Positions 9,045 to 17,777 of a DNA stretch of 46,439 nucleotides are shown here, in pieces. The stretch covers positions 1 through 46,439 of the forward strand of contig CALVEJ010000007.1 of NCBI GenBank assembly GCA_944326535.1, in the 5' to 3' direction. The DNA comes from Candidatus Gastranaerophilales bacterium (lineage in GTDB: Bacteria > Cyanobacteriota > Vampirovibrionia > Gastranaerophilales > Gastranaerophilaceae). The position numbers were made by a program, and so were the translations under genes. The number at the start of each line of letters is the position of its first letter. The first letter of the stretch is position 1. Under the pieces are notes generated by a model. The model had not been told where the DNA came from and made no database searches. It saw only the letters and a list, made by a program, of their open reading frames with translations.

Positions 9045-9581
9045 ATGCCTTTTCGTTATCGACTTCAAAAAATTCTGGACTTCAGAATCAGAAAAAAAGA
9101 AGAACAGCTTCAGGTTGTAAGAAATGCACAAGCACTGGTATTGAAAATAGAAGGACTCATTGAAAGAAACAATCAGGAAATTGCCTCAACAAGAGCAAAT
9201 ATGAGACAGGCTGATTTCACAATGTATGAAGCCTATGACAACTATCTCAAACATCTGTATGTAAAAGGTGAAAACCTTGAAGCTGACAGACAAAAAGCAC
9301 AGGAAGAACTTGACAAAGAAAAAGACAAACTAAGAGAACTTGAAAAAGCGGTCAAGGTCCTGGAAAAACACAAAGAACATGCCAAAGAAGCTTATATAGA
9401 AGAAGAAAAAAAGGCAGAACTGAAACTTCTTTCAGAAGTGGCAATACAAAAATATTTTGCAAGAACAAAAGAAAAAAATGAAGAAGAACAGGAGCAGGAG
9501 CTTCTGGAACTTATGAAAAACCCTCTATACAATGAAGATTTGAATGAAGGAACAAATTCAAATGAATATTTCAGCCAATAG
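9045..9581 (+). CDS. fliJ: Flagellar export chaperone FliJ-like protein
   Basis: A 178-residue, almost entirely alpha-helical, highly charged protein beginning FRYRLQKILDFRIRKKEEQL, the typical FliJ opening, followed by a long coiled coil to about residue 150. FliJ binds the FliI ATPase and escorts export substrates into the flagellar type III apparatus. The family is poorly conserved, so the call rests on the N-terminus, coiled-coil architecture, size and the following fliK-like and hook-protein genes. No clear Shine-Dalgarno precedes the ATG. The gene overlaps the next one. Its ATPase partner fliI is 20 kb away in a separate cluster. Confidence 0.75.
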   Translation: MPFRYRLQKILDFRIRKKEEQLQVVRNAQALVLKIEGLIERNNQEIASTRANMRQADFTMYEAYDNYLKHLYVKGENLEADRQKAQEELDKEKDKLRELEKAVKVLEKHKEHAKEAYIEEEKKAELKLLSEVAIQKYFARTKEKNEEEQEQELLELMKNPLYNEDLNEGTNSNEYFSQ

Positions 9582-10323
9582 CACAACTACAGCAACTGAA
9601 ACGACGGCACAAACGCAGACCGTTGAAAAATCTTCTGCATCGTCGGGTTCGGAAAAAGTTGATACCACTCAAAAGGCAGAAGAAACAAAAGACGACAAAA
9701 CATCCGAAAAAACGAATGAGTTCAAAAAATATCTTGAAGAACCCAAAAGTACCGACAAGGTAAGTATTGAGCAGCAAAATCTTCAAAATCAAAATCAGAA
9801 TATGGCGGTAAATGAAGAATATATAAACAAGTTTGGTTTTGATGTAATTTCAAACAACAAAAATTTCAAAAACATATACAATTTTTCAACTCTCAAGATG
9901 TCCAAAGAAGATGCAAAATTCTTTATAGATCTTGTTGAAAACAAACAGTATGCTCTTCAGCAAAACGGCGAAAATCTGAATTTGATAAAATTTGCGGATG
10001 AAATAGGACCGACATACAAAACACAGCAGACTTCAAAAGTACTGACTGATTTGATAGCAAAAGCATACAAAGACGGTCAGCCCGTCAGACTGGATTTTGA
10101 CAACAAATGTTCGGTTATTCTCAAAATTGACTCAAAAGGAAAAATCTCGGCTGACTTTATACCTGCGGATAAAGCGGTCGAAGCATACCTCAGGAACAAC
10201 ATAAGCGCACTCAAACAAAGATTTGATGAACAAAATCTGCCGTACAATGACATCATGTACAGACAATCAAACCAAAACAACCGTGAACGAAGACAAAATC
10301 AACAACAAAATAAAGGAGAGTAA
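9562..10323 (+). CDS. FliK-like flagellar hook-length control protein
   Basis: Residues 1-90 are a Thr/Ser/Gln/Lys-rich disordered region; the C-terminal part (about 170-230) reads RLDFDNKCSVILKI, then FIPADKAVEAYLRNN, then LKQRFDEQNLPYND, the pattern of the FliK C-terminal hook-switch domain (strand, strand, helix, 'Gly-less' turn). FliK measures hook length and switches export specificity. An in-frame ATG also exists at 9544, but AAGGA ten bases before the ATG at 9562 favours the later start. The gene overlaps the fliJ end by 20 bases and is followed after three bases by a hook/rod protein. FliK is variable in sequence, so moderate confidence. Confidence 0.65.
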   Translation: MNISANSTTTATETTAQTQTVEKSSASSGSEKVDTTQKAEETKDDKTSEKTNEFKKYLEEPKSTDKVSIEQQNLQNQNQNMAVNEEYINKFGFDVISNNKNFKNIYNFSTLKMSKEDAKFFIDLVENKQYALQQNGENLNLIKFADEIGPTYKTQQTSKVLTDLIAKAYKDGQPVRLDFDNKCSVILKIDSKGKISADFIPADKAVEAYLRNNISALKQRFDEQNLPYNDIMYRQSNQNNRERRQNQQQNKGE

Positions 10324-10326
10324 AGA

Positions 10327-11163
10327 ATGAACGATTCATTTGTAAACGCTCTAAACACTCAAAAAGCCACATCCGACTGGATGGATGCAATCTCTGAAAA
10401 CCTTGCAAATATTTATACACCGGGTTACAGGGAAACAAAAGCATCCTTCAAAACATTTTTGAATTCGGCAATCATTGACGGATTCAACAAGAATGTCGGA
10501 CAGGGTAAATCAACACCCGGTACTTCAAATGAAAACGTATTTCTTGAAGGAGAAGGCTACTTTACACTGAGAAGAGATGACGGTCAAATCGTTTATTCAA
10601 GACTTGGTGAATTTACTTTTGACAAAGAAGGTGTTTACAGAAACCCCTCAGGCATGACCGTTCAGGGTTATATTCTGAATGACAAAGGAGAAATCATGCA
10701 GGGTACAAAACCTATTGATGCGGACATTTATGCAGAAACAGGTATCAGAGGCGGTGCCGTTAATATACCGACAACAAATATAAAACTCTGGATAGACCCG
10801 AACAACGGAAAATATCTCGGAAAATACGATGAATTTGAATTCAAAGGCGACGGAATACTCTACGGAAAATCAGACGGGGGAAGAAATGTCGTACCTTTGT
10901 ACAAGCTTGCCATTATGAATTTCCACAACCCGGAAGGACTGTATGAAATAAACCAGGGACAGTTTATTGAAACAGAAGAATCTGGAAGACCGGTCATCGG
11001 CAGAGGCGAAGTCAGAGGCGGGCTTTTGGAAATGTCGAACTGCGACTTCAAAACAAACATAACCTACTATCAGGAAGCAAAAATGCAGATGGATGTGGCA
11101 AACAAACTCATCCAAACAAACAAACAGCTTTTGCAGGAAGTTTTGCAGCTGATTAGTTCATAA
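10327..11163 (+). CDS. Flagellar hook/basal-body rod protein (FlgE/FlgF/FlgG family)
   Basis: The 278-residue protein has the conserved N-terminal rod motif AISENLANIYTPGYRETKASF (approximately residues 20-40; the family pattern is NLANxxTxGY), the central LEGEGYFTLRRDDG and SRLGEFTFDKEG signature, and a C-terminal GGLLEMSNCD helix that packs against the N-terminal helix in the axial structures. It would be exported through the flagellar apparatus and form part of the rod or hook. Its length fits FlgF or FlgG better than FlgE, but the adjacent FliK-like gene suggests a hook role, so the exact paralogue is left open. AAAGGAGAG precedes the ATG. A terminator follows. Confidence 0.88.
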   Translation: MNDSFVNALNTQKATSDWMDAISENLANIYTPGYRETKASFKTFLNSAIIDGFNKNVGQGKSTPGTSNENVFLEGEGYFTLRRDDGQIVYSRLGEFTFDKEGVYRNPSGMTVQGYILNDKGEIMQGTKPIDADIYAETGIRGGAVNIPTTNIKLWIDPNNGKYLGKYDEFEFKGDGILYGKSDGGRNVVPLYKLAIMNFHNPEGLYEINQGQFIETEESGRPVIGRGEVRGGLLEMSNCDFKTNITYYQEAKMQMDVANKLIQTNKQLLQEVLQLISS

Positions 11164-11196
11164 GGTCTATATTACAAATATTTCCTAATTTATAAC

Positions 11197-11235
11197 GCCT
11201 TTGCAAAAAGACAGATGCAGGGGCTTTTTATTTTT
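11197..11235 (+). terminator. Terminator of the fliJ-fliK-flg unit
   Basis: GCCTTTGCA pairs with TGCAGGGGC (two G-U pairs) around a ten-base loop, followed directly by TTTTTATTTTT. Confidence 0.8.
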
Positions 11236-11256
11236 AGAGTCTTGTTTGGCATAACA

Positions 11257-11736
11257 CTATTTTGCTGAGCCGGCTTCGATTTTTTTGATTACGTTGGTTG
11301 TGGATTTTCCTTCAACAAAACTAATAAATTCAACTCTTCCGCCGTTTGCAATAATAGATTTTGCTTCCGGAAGGGTCTCTATAGTGTAATCGGCACCTTT
11401 TGTATGAACATCCGGTTTTATTTCACACAAAAGATTTTCAGGTGATGACTCGTCAAACATCACTACATAATCAACACACTCAAGTGCGCATAAGATTTCT
11501 GCTCTGTCCGCTTCATTATTTATGGGTCTGTCCGGTCCCTTTATTTTTTTCACCGAGACATCAGAGTTGAGGCATACTATCATCACATCAGCAAAGGTTT
11601 TTGTTTTTTGCAGATATCTGACATGTCCGACATGCAGAATATCAAAACAGCCGTTCGTTGTGACTATTGTTTTTCCTTCTTTTCTTAATGTTTCAATAAG
11701 TTGTATAATATTTTTTCTTTTTACTAACTGACCCAT
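11257..11736 (-). CDS. rfaE2: D-glycero-beta-D-manno-heptose 1-phosphate adenylyltransferase
   Basis: Transfers AMP from ATP to heptose 1-phosphate, making ADP-heptose for the LPS inner core. TNGCFDILHVGHVRYL (about 27-42) is the nucleotidyltransferase HxGH signature; KGPDRPI and ADRAEIL follow, as in RfaE/HldE domain II. The chosen ATG (159 residues) follows the heptose-kinase stop by a single base (TAA-C-ATG) with AGGAAA upstream; a longer frame from 11778 would overlap the kinase and is less likely. Kinase and transferase are separate proteins here rather than a fused HldE. Confidence 0.92.
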   Translation of the reverse strand: MGQLVKRKNIIQLIETLRKEGKTIVTTNGCFDILHVGHVRYLQKTKTFADVMIVCLNSDVSVKKIKGPDRPINNEADRAEILCALECVDYVVMFDESSPENLLCEIKPDVHTKGADYTIETLPEAKSIIANGGRVEFISFVEGKSTTNVIKKIEAGSAK

Positions 11737-11737
11737 G

Positions 11738-12748
11738 TTATTTTCCTGTTTTTGTACTCGAGTTGTTGTATGCAACATTTATTATTTCTTTCAGCTGAAC
11801 AGGTTTTATGGCAAAGGTACCGACTTTTCTGACAGCAGCAGCCGCTGCATAATTTGCCAGAGGTAGCGCTGTATTGTAGTCAAAGCCCGAACCTGCAAGA
11901 CCAAGTCCCAGAAAAGCAACAAAAGAACCTCCCGCACCCGTTGCATCAACAACTTCCGTGGGAAATGCATCGAGATTGATTTCATCAGCTCCGTCAAAGT
12001 AATAAACACCCTTTGAACTCTGGGTAATAATAACTTTGTCTGCTATTTTTCTCAATGCCTCTGCAATTTTTTTGATTGGTTTTGTTCTTGCTGATTTTGT
12101 GGCAATAAGGGCTTCTTCCATATTTGGAACAATAACATCAACGCCCTCATATTTTGAAAAATCCTGACCTTTGGGGTCCATTAAAACAATTTTGTCATGA
12201 CAGTTGGCAAGTTTTACTATATCTTTGATAAGTTTTGCCGAAAACACACTGATTATGTAGTCCGACAGGATAATCAAATCCACATCATCTATTACTTTCT
12301 CAATGCATTCATAGATTTTTTTTGAAACATCCGAGCCGATATTTTCAAGCGATTCATTGTCCACACGTGCGAGATGTTTGTTATTTTGAGCAATGAGTCT
12401 TGTTTTGACCGTTGTAGGTCTTGTTTTGTCAGTGATAATAAAATCCGTATTAACTTTATTTTTTTTCAGCAAATCCATTAGAACACTGCTGTAAAGATCA
12501 TCGCCTATCACCCCGCAGAGCATTGCTTTTGCGCCCATTGCGGCAATATTGTTTGCGACATTCGCCGCACCGCCCAAAAGGTATGTTTTTCTTTTGACTT
12601 CAAGAACAGGTACCGGTGCCTCCGGAGAAAGTCTTGTCGCAAGACCCCACAGATATTCATCAAGAATAACATCGCCGACAACCAGTATTTTTGCATCCTG
12701 AAACTTGTTCATAACGTCAAGAAGTTTGTTTTTTAGGGTTTTGTTCAT
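11738..12748 (-). CDS. rfaE1: D-glycero-beta-D-manno-heptose 7-phosphate kinase (active-site variant)
   Basis: A PfkB/ribokinase-family sugar kinase of 336 residues that should phosphorylate heptose 7-phosphate at C1 in ADP-heptose synthesis. It matches RfaE domain I: DVILDEYLWG and GGAANVANNIAAMGA near the N-terminus, NKHLARVDNE and SPEAPVPVLE in between. The family's catalytic motif DxxGAGD reads DATGAGGSF near residue 270, so the Asp that acts as general base is replaced by Gly. AAGGA upstream of the ATG. It is coupled to the adenylyltransferase and separated from prsA by a terminator. Either the enzyme is impaired or the base call is wrong. Confidence 0.9.
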   Translation of the reverse strand: MNKTLKNKLLDVMNKFQDAKILVVGDVILDEYLWGLATRLSPEAPVPVLEVKRKTYLLGGAANVANNIAAMGAKAMLCGVIGDDLYSSVLMDLLKKNKVNTDFIITDKTRPTTVKTRLIAQNNKHLARVDNESLENIGSDVSKKIYECIEKVIDDVDLIILSDYIISVFSAKLIKDIVKLANCHDKIVLMDPKGQDFSKYEGVDVIVPNMEEALIATKSARTKPIKKIAEALRKIADKVIITQSSKGVYYFDGADEINLDAFPTEVVDATGAGGSFVAFLGLGLAGSGFDYNTALPLANYAAAAAVRKVGTFAIKPVQLKEIINVAYNNSSTKTGK

Positions 12749-12805
12749 AAATAAATCCTTGTCATTTGTCTTCGCAGTAATAGTCTGTTCCGGCGTGTAT
12801 TATTT

Positions 12806-12845
12806 AAAAAAGGGTACTGTACGGTTTTTTAATAATACAGTACCC
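12806..12845 (-). terminator. Terminator after the parvulin lipoprotein gene
   Basis: A perfect ten-base stem, GGGTACTGTA (12812-12821) with TACAGTACCC (12836-12845). On the minus strand it is followed by TTTTTT (12811-12806). Confidence 0.9.
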
Positions 12846-12852
12846 CAAAATC

Positions 12853-13986
12853 CTAGTCTTTTGCTGATTTTTGGCTTTCCATCAATGCTGGATTATTTTT
12901 TGTCTGTTCTTTCAATGCTTTTTGGATTGCAGCAGGATTGAAAGAAGGATCATTGTATTCAATTTTGGCATTGTTTTTCAAAGTATCAACAAACTGTTGA
13001 AGAACTTTTACCTTTTCCTGATTTGTTAAAAATTCTTTGATTTCCGATTTAACCTTTTCAAACGGCTCAACACCTGCTTTTTGTCTGTCTGTAACCATAA
13101 TTATGTGGTAGCCGTATGGAGTTTGAACCACTGAACTGATTGTGTTCGGTTTCATATTAAAAGCAGCATTGGCAAAAGGTTCAACCATTTCTTCTTTTGC
13201 AAAGAAACCTAGATCTCCGCCTTGTTTTGCACTCACGGTATCATCGGAATTTTCTTTTGCAATTTTTGCAAATTCTGAAGGATTCTTTTTGACTTCAGCA
13301 AGAAGTTTGTCTGCTTTTGCTCTTTTTTCTGCCATATCTTTTTTTACGGCAGCATCAAGATCACCTTCGGAAAGTTTTTTGCCTTCAGCTGTTTCCAATA
13401 TTTTTGCTTTCAATTCTTCAGGGTTTGCGCTGACAAGAATATGAGAAGCTCTGACTTTGTCAGGATTTTTGAATTTGTCTTCATTGTCTTTATAGAATTT
13501 CAGCGCATCTTTGTCGCTTACGGAGACTACAGACAAAGAATCAACGAGTTTTTGAATTTTTACTTCATCAGTCAAATCTTTTTTGAACTGTGAAGTAGTA
13601 ACTCCGTTTTCTTTCAAAAGGGCATTGAATTTTTCTTTTGAACCAACTTTATCGATTATGCTCTTAAGCTGTTTGTCCATATCTTCTTTGGAAACTTTAA
13701 TTTTTCTTTTTGAAATTTCCTGATCGATAAGTTTTTTTACAACCAATTCGTTTATAACACGTTCCTTGAGCATAAGATGAAGAAAGCTGTTTTCGTCTTT
13801 TTTCAAATCTATACCCATCTGGGCAAACATGGAATTGTTGGCGACTGCATCAAAAGCTTTTTCGTACTGAGCTCTTGTAATAGCTTCACCGTTTACTGTA
13901 ACAACAGCATTTTTATTTACACAACCGCACAATATCATTGACATTGAAGCAATGAAGATTGTTGCAAACAGTTTGAAATTCTTCAT
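12853..13986 (-). CDS. Parvulin-type peptidyl-prolyl isomerase lipoprotein (PrsA/SurA-like)
   Basis: An extracytoplasmic foldase of 377 residues. It begins with a lipoprotein signal (hydrophobic 5-19, lipobox LCGC with Cys22 as the acylated residue). An N-terminal SurA-like helical domain follows (about 25-170), then a parvulin domain (about 180-310) with ASHILV, QGGDLGFF, PFANAAF and TPYGYHIIMV. The C-terminus is a charged tail. It catalyses proline isomerisation and helps fold proteins beyond the inner membrane. It lies 16 bases downstream of mfd on the same strand and ends at a strong terminator, so the pair probably form an operon. Confidence 0.92.
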   Translation of the reverse strand: MKNFKLFATIFIASMSMILCGCVNKNAVVTVNGEAITRAQYEKAFDAVANNSMFAQMGIDLKKDENSFLHLMLKERVINELVVKKLIDQEISKRKIKVSKEDMDKQLKSIIDKVGSKEKFNALLKENGVTTSQFKKDLTDEVKIQKLVDSLSVVSVSDKDALKFYKDNEDKFKNPDKVRASHILVSANPEELKAKILETAEGKKLSEGDLDAAVKKDMAEKRAKADKLLAEVKKNPSEFAKIAKENSDDTVSAKQGGDLGFFAKEEMVEPFANAAFNMKPNTISSVVQTPYGYHIIMVTDRQKAGVEPFEKVKSEIKEFLTNQEKVKVLQQFVDTLKNNAKIEYNDPSFNPAAIQKALKEQTKNNPALMESQKSAKD

Positions 13987-14002
13987 CTTTATAACTCCTC
14001 AT

Positions 14003-17000
14003 TTATTGATTTTTACTTCTGTTTTGGTACTCATAAGTTACCTTATTTATATAATAGAATAAATCACTTAAGATGTTAAATACTTCTTTAAAACTCAGGA
14101 TAGCATTATTCAAAAGCAAGATGGAATTACCCTCTTGGCAGGATTTTGGAGCAATAGTATATTTTATATATTTTGTAATATTTCTATCAAGATGCGAAGC
14201 TATAATATTCCACTCTGTTTTGTTGTACGGCATATAAATTCGGATATTTTCAGGAGTTTCTCTGATGAGTGTAATTTTTGCCTGTGTTGCAAGAAGTCTC
14301 AGATGAATTAATTTTATAAGATTTTCAACAGGTTCCGGAATTTTTGAAAATCTGTCTATCCATTCTCTGTGTATCAAGTCAAGTTCTTCAAGCGTTTTTA
14401 CATCGGCAAGACGTTTGTATTCTATCATCTTTTGTTCTTTTGAACCGACCCATTCATCAGGAATGTATGCGGTAATATTTATATCAACAATTGCCGGCGG
14501 CTGAGGTTTTTCACCTGTTTCCTGCAGTTCATTTATTGTCTCTTCAAGAAGCTGGCAGTATGTGTCAAAACCAACGCTGGTCATATGCCCGTGCTGTTTT
14601 GTACCGAGAATATTTCCGACTCCTCTGATTTCAATATCCCTCAATGCAATTTGATATCCCCCTCCAAGTGTGGAGAATTCTTTTATTGCATTCAATCTTT
14701 GAAGAGCTTCGGGTGTAAGGTTTTTCGGGTTTTTGTAAAAACAATAGCAGTAAGCCTGACGTTCGCTTCTTCCGACTCTTCCTCTCAATTGATAAAGCTG
14801 CGCAAGACCAAATCTGTCCGCATCGTATATTATCATTGTGTTTGCATTCGGAATATCAAGACCTGACTCAATGATTGTTGTACAAAGAAGAATGTCGTAC
14901 TTGTGCTCTGCATATTCAAGCATGATATTTTCAAGAGTTTTTGCATCCATCTGTCCGTGTGCCACTGCAATGCGGGCATTTGGAACAATCTTTTGAACTT
15001 CGGCAGCAAATTCATATATTGTCTCCACACGGTTGTAAAGGAAAAATACCTGACCGTCTCTTTCCATTTCGTGGTTTATAGCATTTTTTACATATGTTTC
15101 ATTGTATTGTCCGACATGTGTTTTTATAGGAAGTCTGTTCATCGGAGCGGTGTTTATCACAGACATATTCTTTATGCCGGACAGGGACATATAAAGAGTT
15201 CTCGGGATTGGTGTGGCTGACATGCTCAAAATATCAATATTTTTTCTCATCATTTTGAGTTTTTCTTTGTGTTTTACGCCAAACCTGTGTTCTTCGTCTA
15301 TAACAAGCAGACCCAAATCCTTGAATATTACATCGTCCTGCAAAAGACGGTGTGTACCGATAACGACATCAACCTCGCCTTTGATAAGTTTTTTTATTGT
15401 TTCTTTTTGTTCTTTTGCCGTTCTAAAACGTGAAAGCAGCTCCACCTTTACCGGAAAAGGTTTAAATCTTTCAGAAATCGTCTGATAATGCTGCATTGCA
15501 AGAATTGTTGTAGGCACAATAACAGCAGCTTGTTTTCCCGACATTACTGCCTTGAATATTGCCCTGATAGCAATTTCGGTTTTTCCAAATCCGACATCTG
15601 CACATATCAGTCTGTCCATAGGCTTTGGAAGCTCCATATCCGCCTTTGTTTCCTGAATTGCTTTCATCTGATCAGGCGTTTCCGTATATTCAAAAGCCTC
15701 TTCCATTTCGCATTGCCATACCGTATCCGGTTCAAAAGCAATGCCTTCTGATACTTCCCTTTTTGCATAAAGCCTGAGCAGATCTTTTGCAATGTCTTCA
15801 ATAGCCTTTTTGGCACGTGTTTTTGTAGTATTCCAATCGTTGCCGCCCATTCTGGAAAGCTTTGGTGCAACGGAGCCCGAGCCTCTGTAGCGGACAAGAA
15901 GGTTTATCTGCTCCGCAGGCATATGGAGTTTGTCTCCCTGTGCATATTCGATTGTCAAATAGTCTTTGAGCTGTCCGTCTATTTCCTGTTTTGAAAGCCC
16001 CTTGTACAAGCCTACGCCGTGCACCTGATGAACAACATATTCGCCTTCTTTTATATCGTTTATTGATTCTATATATTCGGCGCTTTCTTTATAATATGCG
16101 GATTTTCGTGCGGTAATATCTTTTGATTTTTTGTTGAAAAGCTCTTTGTCTGTCAGAACCGCCAGCCTAAAATCCTCTATAAGAGAACCGCCCAGTGCTA
16201 TGTTTTCCGTAATATAGACTTCCGATTGATTTTCAATATCATTTGAAAAAGGTATTTCAAAATCTTTCAAAACCTCTTCAATACGATTGGTATAATCCGT
16301 TGCTATTACAACTTTATATCCCTGACGGATTTTTTCCTCGACAAAAGCAAGGATATCTTCCATTTTTGATGAAAAACTCGGTATTAAAGAGCATTCAAAT
16401 TCTTCGGTATAATCTGAAACGGTATCAAGAAAATTGTCAAAAAATATTTTTTCTCTTTTTGCTATAGAATTTTGAAACTCTTCAAACAGAATATGGGCTT
16501 TGTTTTTCAAAGGCAGAGCAAGCGCTTTTTGTGTATTTTCTTCTATTTGTTTTGAATAATTTTCATCAATTTGTGCAAATTTTGAAAATATTTCCGATGA
16601 TTCATCGAAAATAAACACAAAATCCTCGGGAAGCAAATCCAAAAGCCCCTTCATTTCCTTGTTCAAATATGACTGAAAATACTCTATACCTTCAAAATAT
16701 TTTTCATTATCAATTTTTTCAAGAGTTTCTTCGAGCATTTCTTTGATTATATCTGCATTTTCGCCAATTTCCGCCGTTACAGTTGCACTTATCAGTTCAT
16801 TTTTAAATGTTTCGGTATTATCTTTATTCAAAACAAATTTGTATACCGGAAGGATTTTTGTTTCTTTAATTTTTTTGACACTTCTTTGAGTTTTGTTGTC
16901 AAAATACCTTATATCCGTAACGGTATCTCCCCAGAGCTCTATTCTGGAAGCATATTTGTCTATTGAAAAAACATCTATAATATCGCCTCTGATAGAAAAC

Positions 17001-17521
17001 TCGCCAATATCAGACACCATGGTAACCCTTTTGTATCCCATATCAACAAGCTGCTGCGCTATTTTTGAAGTATCAATATCTTCGTCAATCTTTATTGTTA
17101 CGGAGTGTTTTTTCAAAAAATCAAATGACGGAAATTTTTCCAAAAGAGATTTTACCGGTGCAATCAACACATTTGTGTTTTTCAAATTTCCAAGTATTTC
17201 CGCTTGTTTTGCATATCTGTATAAATTCAGCCCCACCCCGTCATACAAAGATACATCCTGATATGGAAAAATTTCGGATCTTATATCAAAAAGCTTTTCA
17301 AGATCATGTTTGTATTTTAATGCTGTTTGTTCGTTGTTAACTACAAAAATAAATTTTTTGTCTTTTGAAATTTCCGCAAGCAAAAGAAGCCTCAAAAAAG
17401 AAGTTAATCCTGAAAGGGTAAATGAGCATTTTTTGTTTAAAAATGCCTTAATTTTTTCTAAAATCAGCGGATTTTTGAGACAGTGTTCATTTTTTAGCCA
17501 CTGTAATATATTTTGTGTCAT
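14003..17521 (-). CDS. mfd: Transcription-repair coupling factor
   Basis: An ATP-driven DNA translocase that removes RNA polymerase stalled at lesions and recruits the UvrAB excision machinery. At 1172 residues it is full length. The UvrB-like N-terminal region (1-450), the RNA-polymerase interaction domain around YVVHQVHGVGLY (about 480-540), helicase motif I ADVGFGKTE (near 645), DEEH (near 742), SATPIPRTLYMSLSG, and motif VI RGRVGRS are all visible, with the C-terminal TRCF domain after about 1010. No Shine-Dalgarno precedes the ATG; an extended -10 lies so close that the transcript could be leaderless. It follows a structured repeat. Confidence 0.96.
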   Translation of the reverse strand: MTQNILQWLKNEHCLKNPLILEKIKAFLNKKCSFTLSGLTSFLRLLLLAEISKDKKFIFVVNNEQTALKYKHDLEKLFDIRSEIFPYQDVSLYDGVGLNLYRYAKQAEILGNLKNTNVLIAPVKSLLEKFPSFDFLKKHSVTIKIDEDIDTSKIAQQLVDMGYKRVTMVSDIGEFSIRGDIIDVFSIDKYASRIELWGDTVTDIRYFDNKTQRSVKKIKETKILPVYKFVLNKDNTETFKNELISATVTAEIGENADIIKEMLEETLEKIDNEKYFEGIEYFQSYLNKEMKGLLDLLPEDFVFIFDESSEIFSKFAQIDENYSKQIEENTQKALALPLKNKAHILFEEFQNSIAKREKIFFDNFLDTVSDYTEEFECSLIPSFSSKMEDILAFVEEKIRQGYKVVIATDYTNRIEEVLKDFEIPFSNDIENQSEVYITENIALGGSLIEDFRLAVLTDKELFNKKSKDITARKSAYYKESAEYIESINDIKEGEYVVHQVHGVGLYKGLSKQEIDGQLKDYLTIEYAQGDKLHMPAEQINLLVRYRGSGSVAPKLSRMGGNDWNTTKTRAKKAIEDIAKDLLRLYAKREVSEGIAFEPDTVWQCEMEEAFEYTETPDQMKAIQETKADMELPKPMDRLICADVGFGKTEIAIRAIFKAVMSGKQAAVIVPTTILAMQHYQTISERFKPFPVKVELLSRFRTAKEQKETIKKLIKGEVDVVIGTHRLLQDDVIFKDLGLLVIDEEHRFGVKHKEKLKMMRKNIDILSMSATPIPRTLYMSLSGIKNMSVINTAPMNRLPIKTHVGQYNETYVKNAINHEMERDGQVFFLYNRVETIYEFAAEVQKIVPNARIAVAHGQMDAKTLENIMLEYAEHKYDILLCTTIIESGLDIPNANTMIIYDADRFGLAQLYQLRGRVGRSERQAYCYCFYKNPKNLTPEALQRLNAIKEFSTLGGGYQIALRDIEIRGVGNILGTKQHGHMTSVGFDTYCQLLEETINELQETGEKPQPPAIVDINITAYIPDEWVGSKEQKMIEYKRLADVKTLEELDLIHREWIDRFSKIPEPVENLIKLIHLRLLATQAKITLIRETPENIRIYMPYNKTEWNIIASHLDRNITKYIKYTIAPKSCQEGNSILLLNNAILSFKEVFNILSDLFYYINKVTYEYQNRSKNQ

Positions 17522-17527
17522 ACAAAA

Positions 17528-17536
17528 ATTGTATCA
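17528..17536 (-). promoter_or_regulatory. Extended -10 candidate directly upstream of mfd
   Basis: The minus strand reads TGATACAAT, an extended -10 (TGn plus TACAAT). It ends six bases before the mfd ATG, so transcription would start at or next to the start codon. No good -35 is present at standard spacing. Confidence 0.4.
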
Positions 17537-17542
17537 CGATAT

Positions 17543-17650
17543 TCAGTCTAACTCACTCAAATCAATATCAAAATCCAAAAGCTGCGAGGGTGTCATCTCC
17601 GGGGCAAGCAAAGGATCCTTAACAATGGATTCTTCGCTACGCTGTGCGTG
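17543..17650 (-). pseudogene. Possible C-terminal remnant of an unknown gene
   Basis: Just upstream of mfd the minus strand keeps a frame open that reads ...KDPLLAPEMTPSQLLDFD... and ends with DLSELD and a TGA. Its composition is protein-like, and it has no start codon: going upstream it enters the structured repeat copy at 17641-17749 and hits a stop. It may be the tail of a gene cut off by that repeat. No family is recognised. Confidence 0.3.
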
Positions 17651-17749
17651 TTCACTTTGTCAAAAATTTTGCTCTTCCCATCCATTTTGACTTGACATTT
17701 AGTCAACTCAAAACGGAGTCCTTCTTATCGCAAAATTTTCTCGGACAAT
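17641..17749 (-). repeat. Structured dispersed element, copy E (minus orientation, right end unclear)
   Basis: The left end reads TTGTCCGAGAAAATTTTGC then GATAAG on the minus strand (17749 downwards). It has the outer stem AAAATTTTGC/GCAAAATTTT (17730-17739 with 17663-17672). Inside lies one hairpin module (17682-17716) with TTGAC-TAAAT-GTCAA at the tip and TTTTGA/TCAAAA below. The conserved GACACTAGATTA right end is not found; REP-like GCGAAGAATCC sits there instead. It lies between kdsB and mfd. Confidence 0.8.
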
Positions 17750-17777
17750 TTAATTGCCTTACGCCACTGCAACAAAA

